This document shows positions 57,012 to 64,000 of a stretch of DNA of 64,000 bases, in pieces. The notes beneath the pieces were generated by a model. The model had not been told where the DNA came from. It searched no databases and worked only from the letters and a program-made list of their open reading frames with translations. Location: the NCBI GenBank assembly GCA_025201375.1, contig JAIWZP010000073.1, positions 1 through 64,000 of the forward strand, read 5' to 3'. Numbering within the stretch: position 1 is the stretch's first letter; each line of letters starts with the position of its first letter. The stretch is from Gongronella butleri (taxonomy: Eukaryota; Mucoromycota; Mucoromycetes; Mucorales; Cunninghamellaceae). The translations under genes and the position numbers were made by a program.

Positions 57012-57988
57012 GGTGTCAACAAGGAAGAAAAAGAAAACAAGGAAGAAAGAAAAAAGAAAGGATGGAGGAAAAAAGAAGCAATGGAAAGAATAGGGTCGCT
57101 TTTTTATCTTCTTTTGACAAGCTGCAAATGGAAAAAAAAGCTCCGTTGCAAAAAAATTCAAGTTCGGATGTTACGCAAAAGGGCATAAGCGACAAAACCA
57201 TTGGCTCGCATCGCACGATGAGCCGCTCACGGTACCTCACGTGTACTCAAGTGATCTATCCAAAACAAAAAAAATTCATCAGAACCTTAAAATCTTGTCA
57301 ATGGAGCGCTCCCGCTCCGCCCCACTGGCCCGCCCTCCCCCCAGCTCCGTGCGCTCAGCCATTGCTCAGGAAAAAGGGAAAAAAGAACGCCCTGCGTAAG
57401 AAAAAAAAAAGACATAGCCTAGCGGGCCTTGATCATGTCGCCTTGGCGGATGACGCTGCATCGCCTCCTTATTTTTGCAATAGTTGCACGCACTGTAATG
57501 AATGCAAGACAAGTGTGACTTGGCAATTGGGCCCTGTGTCAGGGGATGAACGTGAGTGGTGCCCTTTTTTCTTTATTTATTTGCTCATCACGGTTTGCGC
57601 GGCCCAACTCCGTTCAGAAACTCAAAAAGAACGGGGTGGAAGACAATGGGACAAGAATAGCCAATCATCAACCACACGTGGGGGCACGATTTCACTTGAA
57701 TGGATGGCCATTGTTTGGATCTCCATCTTTTTTTGCTGATCACTCAAAAAAAAAAAAGTTTTTTTTGGTGTCACTGTCCATATTTGGTCATGACCACATT
57801 TAATGCGGCCAACCTTTTTTGTATCAAAAACGGATGCAAGCGAGTGACGTGGGTGTTTTGTATATATTTTCGAGGGGATGCATGCGGTCGAAAAGATAAA
57901 AACGACAGAAACGGAAGATAAAAAAAAAAAAGGGGGATGGGGAGGGAAGAAAGGGGGGGGGATAATTGGGCACGCCATGTGGGTGAAT
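57012..57988. other. Intergenic between PHO91-like and HIR3-like genes
   Basis: 977 bp with the promoter of the PHO91-like gene (A/G-rich plus strand 57023-57095) and the 3' flank of the HIR3-like gene (poly-G/A tract 57915-57960). Plus-strand frames here are Lys/Phe-rich artefacts. Confidence 0.45.
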
Positions 57989-60900
57989 TTATTTGGCGAG
58001 CGTGGTGGCGAGCGACTTTACGACATTGTTGAGGATGCTAATGTCAACTTTTTCTCGCTTGTCGTTTGTGGGTTCCTTGGACAGCATATTTGCCAGAGGC
58101 ATTTCGGCGAAGAGATGGCGGCAGATGGTGCGGTGCAAGAGCTGGTCGGCGTGGTCCGTGTCGACAAAGTTGTGTGCGCTTGTGCGGATGCTCCACAGGT
58201 CCAAGAGCACCGTCATCCACCGCGTCGATGGCGTGTCGCCGACATTGCGCGTCGTCTGCATGTGTCGCCAATTGTTGCACACGGAAATGAACGACTCGAG
58301 GTTCACGTACCCGGTCAACAGACAATCAAGCCATTTGCTGCCCACGCCCTCGGCGTCCAAATCATAGCTGCACACCTAATTGGGGGTCAAAAAGAAAAGA
58401 AAAAAAGAAAAAGAGGGCCATTCAGCATCCAAATCAGCCGGTTGATCAACGTGCATGGCTCATTACTGTTGTTCTTAATTTTTTTTTTTTTCTAAACATA
58501 CCTCGACATAGGCGTGCAGGGCCGATTGGAACGTCGCCTTGTCGTCAAACACCAGATGGCTCGATTTGCGCAACTTGCGGCAGAGATTTTTGAGTGTTTC
58601 AGCGTCGTGTGTGGCGCGTGCAAGGTCGACGAGGAACAGGATGTATTGCGTCACGTACACAAAGTGTTTGCCGGGCCTAATTCGCGCGCAATTCGACATG
58701 AACACACGTGTGAACGATTTTTTTTTGTTTTTACCTTTCCAAATCCGGTTTCCAAATGTTCACGACGCCCTTGTTGGTGGCCTTTAGCGTGAACAGCTGC
58801 AGCAGCTCGTCCTTGGCCTTGTCCGGGTCGGCATAGATCTTGTCGTGCATCCATGCCAGCTATTTTTTAAAAAGAAAATGACAAATGAGTGACTCTGAGC
58901 GAGACAAGACACCCCTTTTTCTCTTTGTTTTTCGTACTCGGTAGATGGGCCTGTGGTGCCAATGCTTCTTGTCGACGCGCTGAATATCCAAGAGTTTCTC
59001 AAAGAGCATGTCGAATGCCTTTTTCGTTACTGGCGCGTATTTTGGCATAGTGCGTGCGCGGCGAATGGGGGCGGTCGTGCTTGAGTCGGTCAGGTCGATG
59101 ATGGATGGGATGCCCGAGGTTGGTGTTGTGAGATGCGCGCGGCCGTCGGCGTCAATTTGCAAAATCATGCCTGGTTTTGGCCCTTGTGGCGGTGTTGTTG
59201 CTGTGGACATGGAAGGCGACAATGCCGACGGCGAAGATAGAACCATGGGTGGTCGAGACATGGCGTGGTGCTGTGTAGACGGCGACGGTATGGGCAAAGA
59301 GGGTGCTGCGGATGACGACGGGGACGATGTGGCCGGGGACGATGTGGATGTCGAGGCGTGTGCCGCATTGGACACCGTAGGGCCCAGGATATTCACGCTC
59401 AGCGACATGGTCTGGACCTGGTGCATGTATGATTGCACTTTTTCCGGCTAAAAGGGGGGGAAGGGGTGAATATTCGCGTGTTTTACTCGGTTTTACAAGT
59501 CTTACGCTAATTTCACGGCGGTGAAGCGCCTTGGCCAGGCACGCACATAACTTGTACAGAGGCTGGATGTAGTCATTTTGCGAGTTTGGGCAGTTTTTGA
59601 GCGCGCGCATGAACCAATCGGCCGATTCCTTAATTTTTTTTTAAAAAAAAAGACGCGTCAGATAAAATCCTTAAAGTGCACGCGGTTTTTTTTTTTTTTT
59701 TTTTTTTTTACCGTGGCAGGGCGTTTCAAGCGACTGAAGCAGTTGCCAATGGCAAAAAAAGTCCTACAGACAAGAGAATGAAACGCGTCAAAAAGGGCGA
59801 GTAACTCTTATTGTCGCTGTGACTTACTTCCACCTGTCCTGTGCCGAGGGCATGAGGCCCCTGCTGTAGAGTCTAAGGCTGAGGTGCTTCGCACTTTCTT
59901 CGTTGGGCAGCTTCTTTTGGCGCGCGACCTGGCGCAATTGACCTTGGTCGTCCATGGCCGTCAGCATCGCGGTCGTCTGGAACGCCGCCATGTTCATCGG
60001 CGCGCACACCATGCTCTCCACCAAATAGCCAAAGTGGACAAAAAACTCGGCCCGCACGTCCATTGGGAGCTTGTCGCCATCGCGCGACAGCTGCCACGTC
60101 TTCATCAGCGAATTGAATGCTTGCTAAAATATTGGAAAAAATAAATAAGAGAAAATCGCCCTTTGCCATCCAAAATCCTGTCCCATTTTTGCTTACACGT
60201 TGGTATTTGGCGATGCTGCTCGCGCTTTTCTTGATGTTTGCGGCGCTCCAGATCAATTCTTCCTCGGCAAGGTACATGAGTGTCGTGCCCAGATCGTACC
60301 AGCCCAATTGGTCCTCGGGGTGCATGATGACATGATACTAGTTGATGTACAAAATCGGTGTGAGCAAAAAGAGACACGGATGAGGGGATTTTTTTTTACC
60401 TGGAATTGCTCGGCGGCCTCCTCCAAATCGAGGAACGTGCGTTCCGTGACGATTTTTGGTCTGTTCTTGATCAAGATCCTTAACATGCGGCCCCTGATCC
60501 AGAAGATCTGGTCGTAGACACCTACAAAGAAAGAAGGGAAAGTATTCAGCCATGGTCATTTGGAAATAAAAAAAGGCGCTTACAGGTGAGCGATGGCATT
60601 TTGGCACGAATGTCGGAAATTGGCATGGTGCATTGCTGGAGGATTGTCTCGATGGGCTGCGACACGTTGATTTCCTTGTCCAGATACGCTTTGACAAAGT
60701 CGGTGTTGACGGACACGTTGGCTAAAACAAAAATGGGGAGGGGCCAATTGAGCTCATTTTGCCTTTTTTTTTTTTTTTCTTCTTTTTGACATACCAATGC
60801 CCAATGGCAGCTTGTCGTACAGTTCAGCGACATTGTCAATGCCGTCCTTGAGGTCATGCTTTAGGGAGACATTGCGATGCAGCTTTTCAAGGACGTCGTC

Positions 60901-63900
60901 GATGATCAGGCGGTACAACCTCTCTGCAGCAGCGTCATCCATGCTACCGTGCGTCGCGTGGTGCTCCTCGACCATCTCGCCTTCTTTCTAAACACGAGAA
61001 AAGAGAATGAACATTAGATGTCAGTGTCCTGGCCCTCCAATTGCCCATGAAAATTCGAGTTTACCGCGAGAAGAATGCCAAACAGGCAGTGGTAACATTG
61101 ATACACGCCACTGCGATTGTCGTTCATGTCCAGACCGCCCAGGATCCTCATCAAATACTGCAAAAAGATGCCTAAAAAAAATAAAAAAATGAGCCTTCCA
61201 TTTTTTTTTCTGTTTTTTTTCTTTTTTTGTTTTACCATTGCCTGCGCCGCAAATTTCGCGCTCGCCAAGCTCATCGTGCAAGGTCTGCAGGACACTGGCG
61301 AGGCCCATCATCTTGTCATTGTCATCGTGGAAGCGGCGTTCCATGAGTGTGGCGACGAGGACCCACGCACGCGTCGATAGAGCATTGAAAAAGTTGGCAA
61401 TGGTGCGGCGCGACGGTACGTGCGGCGTCGAGTCTGGTGTGGCAAAGTTGTTGACGAGCGGGATGAAGTCTGGGTGCCGGAAAATGTACACCATCGACGT
61501 GCGCAGCAGAATCAGCAGACTGTCCAGCAATTCGGTGTCTACGGTCGCAGCGAGCCAGTCTAAAAATCGGGCGGAAAAATTGAGCGCCCCATTGCCCATT
61601 TCTTGCTCTTTTTTTCCGTTACCTTCAAGAGGGGTATGCGATAGCATGTCGGCCATTTCGTGCACAATGGCGTCAATCATGCCAAAGAGGCGGTAAAACT
61701 CGGTGTCATCCTTGCATGGGGCAATGGTATTGGCCGTCGCCATCTTGGCGCCGTAATGGACCATGTCACATGTTGTGCGCGCAAGCATCTTGCCGTACAG
61801 CGTCCATGCGTCCTTGCACTGCTTCAATTTCACATGACACTAAGGCAAACATACGAGAAAAAGAGTGAACCAAGGCGTTTCTTTGATGATTTTTGTTTTT
61901 TTACCTTGGCCACCATCATGATGATCTCAAACAGGCCGTCGGTCAGCCCGTCATGATCCAATTCGTCCATCTTGTCTTGCATCAGGGGCTCCATGTATTG
62001 CAGCACGGCGTCGTACTTTTTGTTCTCAAAGCTGGCCTTGGCCGTGAAAATGCTAGCCTTGAGCGCAATGGCACCGAGCTTGTTCTTAGTGAATTGTTCG
62101 TTGATGGTCGCGTCGAATCGACTATATAAAAAAAAAAGATGAAAACGGGGCGCTTTCTTGGTTTTTTTTTTTTTTTTCGTTTTTTTTCTTACCAAGGGAG
62201 TGTAAAAGATTGGTCTTGCCATGGAAGTGTCTGCAGCAGCTTGTTGCACTTATCGTACCAGGTGAGCGCGAGCTCTGCATTATCGGTGCAGAGCGCCAAT
62301 TTGCCCTTGAGCAACCAATATCGCAACAGAATCTTGTCACGGCGGTCGTCGTCCATGTACACACTGCCGTCATCCAAGATGGTATCAATCTCGCACGTCG
62401 TCGCCGTCGCACTGCGATCGCCCATCGCCTGTGCAAACCAGAGCTGCTCCAAATGCGCAATCCAATGCTGGCATAGCGCCTGTAGATCCTCGGCACGCGG
62501 CGGTGCGCTCTTATTGCTGCCGGTGCCACCGCGACTCGCCGCCGCAGGTCCATCCATCATGCGCATGATCAGCTCATCCGCCAAAATCTCGCAAATGAAC
62601 ATCGTCACCTTTTTTTTTTTTTAAAAAAAAAGAAAAAAGTGTGAGCGTGAGCCCAATTGCATCCCATTTTGCTTTTTTTTTTTTTCCCTTCTTTCCTCTT
62701 TTTTTTTACCTTTTGATACGTGTCAATGTCGAGTCGCGCGGCACAGGTGTTGATAAAGGTGTCGCCCATGAGATCGAATGCCTTGAGAAGTGCATGGACC
62801 GTGTCTTGTTCGAGCGCGGCGTCGCGGTCGGCGTGGTAGGCGAGCAAGGTGAGCATGGCGCGGCACAGGGCTTCCATGGCGCCGGCGTTTTGCACATTGA
62901 GGTTGCGGATCAGGTCCGTCAGGGGCTCGACATCGGCATCGGCCATGGGCATGTCGGTGCGCTTCGTGAATGTCATGTACGGGTGAGAGTGCGCCTTGCC
63001 GCCATTGTCCGCTGCCATCAGCTGCGCATTGCTGTTGCGCCGGCGCGTCAAATTTGTCTTTCTACAAATTTAAAAGAAGGTGAGACTCGCTTTTTTTTTT
63101 ATGAATGATCCCATGAATGTGTCCTTACGTGGGCGCATAATCGGCGGTGTCGAGTGTCCACGTGTAGGTGATGCTCAGTTCGGACACCTTGTGATCGAAA
63201 TAGTTCAAAAAGCGGGGCAAGCTGGCGACAACGTCCATCTTTATCGGGTCGCTCCACTTTTCACCTCGCTGCCACTCGTCAAGCGTCGCAACCAGGTCTT
63301 GCATCTTGTCGTACAATTCATCCTCCTCCTTCATCATCTGTTGCTTCAGCACCTCCTCCGTATCTTGTTTTTGCTTTTGCCTCTTGGACGCCCTGAATTT
63401 GTTTTTTTTTAAAAAAAAAAGTGAGCAATTTTTTTGGTGACAAAAGTTAAAAAAGGGCGAATTTTTACCGCAACGTGGGGAGTTCATATAGATCGTCATC
63501 GTTGTCGCCTTCTTGTTCTTCTTGCTGCTCGTCGTCCTTGGGCTGCTTGTCGTCTGGCGCATCTTGCAGCTTCCGCTTGGCACCAATGGCGTTTTCTGGG
63601 GTATTGGCAGCATTTTCCGTGGCATTGACCGCGTTTTTTGTGGCATTGGCCGCGTTTTCCGTGGCATTGGCCGCGTCTTCAGAGGCACTGGCCGCGTTTT
63701 CAGAGGCACTGGCCGCGTTTTCAGAGGCATTGAGGGCATTTTCCAAGTCACTGGCTGATTTTTTGATCGGTTTGGGCGGCTCGTCGTCGTCTGAGAGGGT
63801 GAGATCGACAATCATCTTGTCGAGGACCTGGGACGACTGCGCGGCGTGTTGTGCGGGAGGAAATGGAGGGACGGGACCAAAGGGGGTCGCGCCCATGGCA

Positions 63901-64000
63901 TGGTTTGGATGGATGCTGCTACCACCATAGACCGGAAAGACGGGCGGGCCATAGGTGATGACGACGCCTGGCGGTGGCGGCGCGACAAATGGGATGCCGG
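57989..64000 (-). CDS. HIR3: HIR complex subunit HIR3/CABIN1 (3' portion, runs off right edge)
   Basis: Scaffold of the HIR histone-chaperone complex, which deposits H3-H4 independently of replication and represses histone genes. Nineteen exons are visible on minus: 64000-63469, 63392-63129, 63061-62710, 62608-62193, 62121-61905, 61839-61623, 61559-61236, 61171-61065, 60987-60795, 60721-60584, 60521-60400, 60337-60197, 60123-59828, 59763-59712, 59628-59506, 59447-58938, 58859-58735, 58676-58502, 58375-57989. They keep one frame for about 1560 codons. Family marks: ELPTLRASKRQK after a low-complexity region, WYDKCNKLLQ (TPR-like), GVYQCYHCLFGI, HPEDQLGWYDLGTTLMYLAEEELIWSAA (TPR), HWHHRPIYR and ERPGKHFVYV, as in CABIN1. 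The N-terminal TPRs lie outside the window. The intron at 61560-61622 is 63 bp and stop-free. Confidence 0.85.
63576..63743 (-). repeat. Eight tandem 21-bp repeats coding for ENAANAT-type heptads in the HIR3-like gene
   Basis: 168 bp exactly, eight units of seven codons (ENA-x-x-x-x, e.g. ENAASAS, EDAANAT, KNAVNAT, ENAANTP), on the minus strand in the first visible exon. Low divergence between units suggests recent slippage expansion in a linker between TPR regions. Confidence 0.9.

Noticed and set aside
57062..57739. 225-residue plus-strand frame
   Set aside because: Lys/Ser-rich translation of promoter A-tracts, no domain, overlaps intergenic DNA only.

Overview
The window is nuclear DNA of a fungus. 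The genes have many short introns (mostly about 55-110 bp) with GTAAG/GTAAAA donors and T-rich acceptors. The gene set is typically fungal: SPX-domain phosphate transporter, MAM33, SFT2, HIR3/CABIN1, B-type cyclin, ADH6-type dehydrogenase. The intron style, homopolymer-rich flanks and a decayed ORF of a kind I associate with Mucoromycota suggest an early-diverging (Mucoromycota-like) fungus. That placement is inference. I saw no tRNA, rRNA, CRISPR or organellar features.

Layout. 1-3063: 3' part of an intron-containing Helitron Rep/helicase gene. 3064-8256: non-coding block with dispersed repeats and a 1-kb Tc1-like foldback element. 8257-21299: gene island with VPS2/CHMP2 (+), BRCT protein (-), two-helix membrane protein (-), TCTP (-), MAM33 (+), TM9SF/EMP70 (+) and a coiled-coil membrane protein (-). 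21300-25943: repeats. 25944-33650: zinc alcohol dehydrogenase (+), DENND6 (+), unknown protein (+), small protein (-). 33651-35737: repeats. 35738-37106: PPR protein (+). 37107-42777: repeats surrounding a frameshifted Fanzor/TnpB-like relic. 42778-49725: PPAT (+), C2 protein (-), SFT2 (+), cyclin B (+). 49726-51853: repeats. 51854-64000: universal stress protein, EGLN-like prolyl hydroxylase, PHO91-like transporter and a 19-exon HIR3/CABIN1 gene, all on minus, the last running off the right edge.

How the genes work together: these are mostly housekeeping genes with no operon-like logic. Membrane trafficking recurs (VPS2 in ESCRT-III, TM9SF in Golgi/endosome, DENND6 as a Rab GEF, SFT2 in Golgi transport), and so do mitochondrial functions (MAM33, PPR) and cell cycle/chromatin (cyclin B, HIR3, BRCT protein). 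Exon structures were worked out by hand from reading-frame continuity, GT-AG borders and family conservation. Most close exactly into full-length proteins.

The most unusual material is non-coding: several degenerate repeat families whose recognised copies all lie on the plus strand and share a roughly 50-bp module; TACTGTA/TACAGTA palindromes confined to intergenic DNA, one of them the apparent target of the foldback element; many ACGCGT palindromes, including inside introns; and very small exons (7, 14 and 19 nt, and a stop-codon-only exon).
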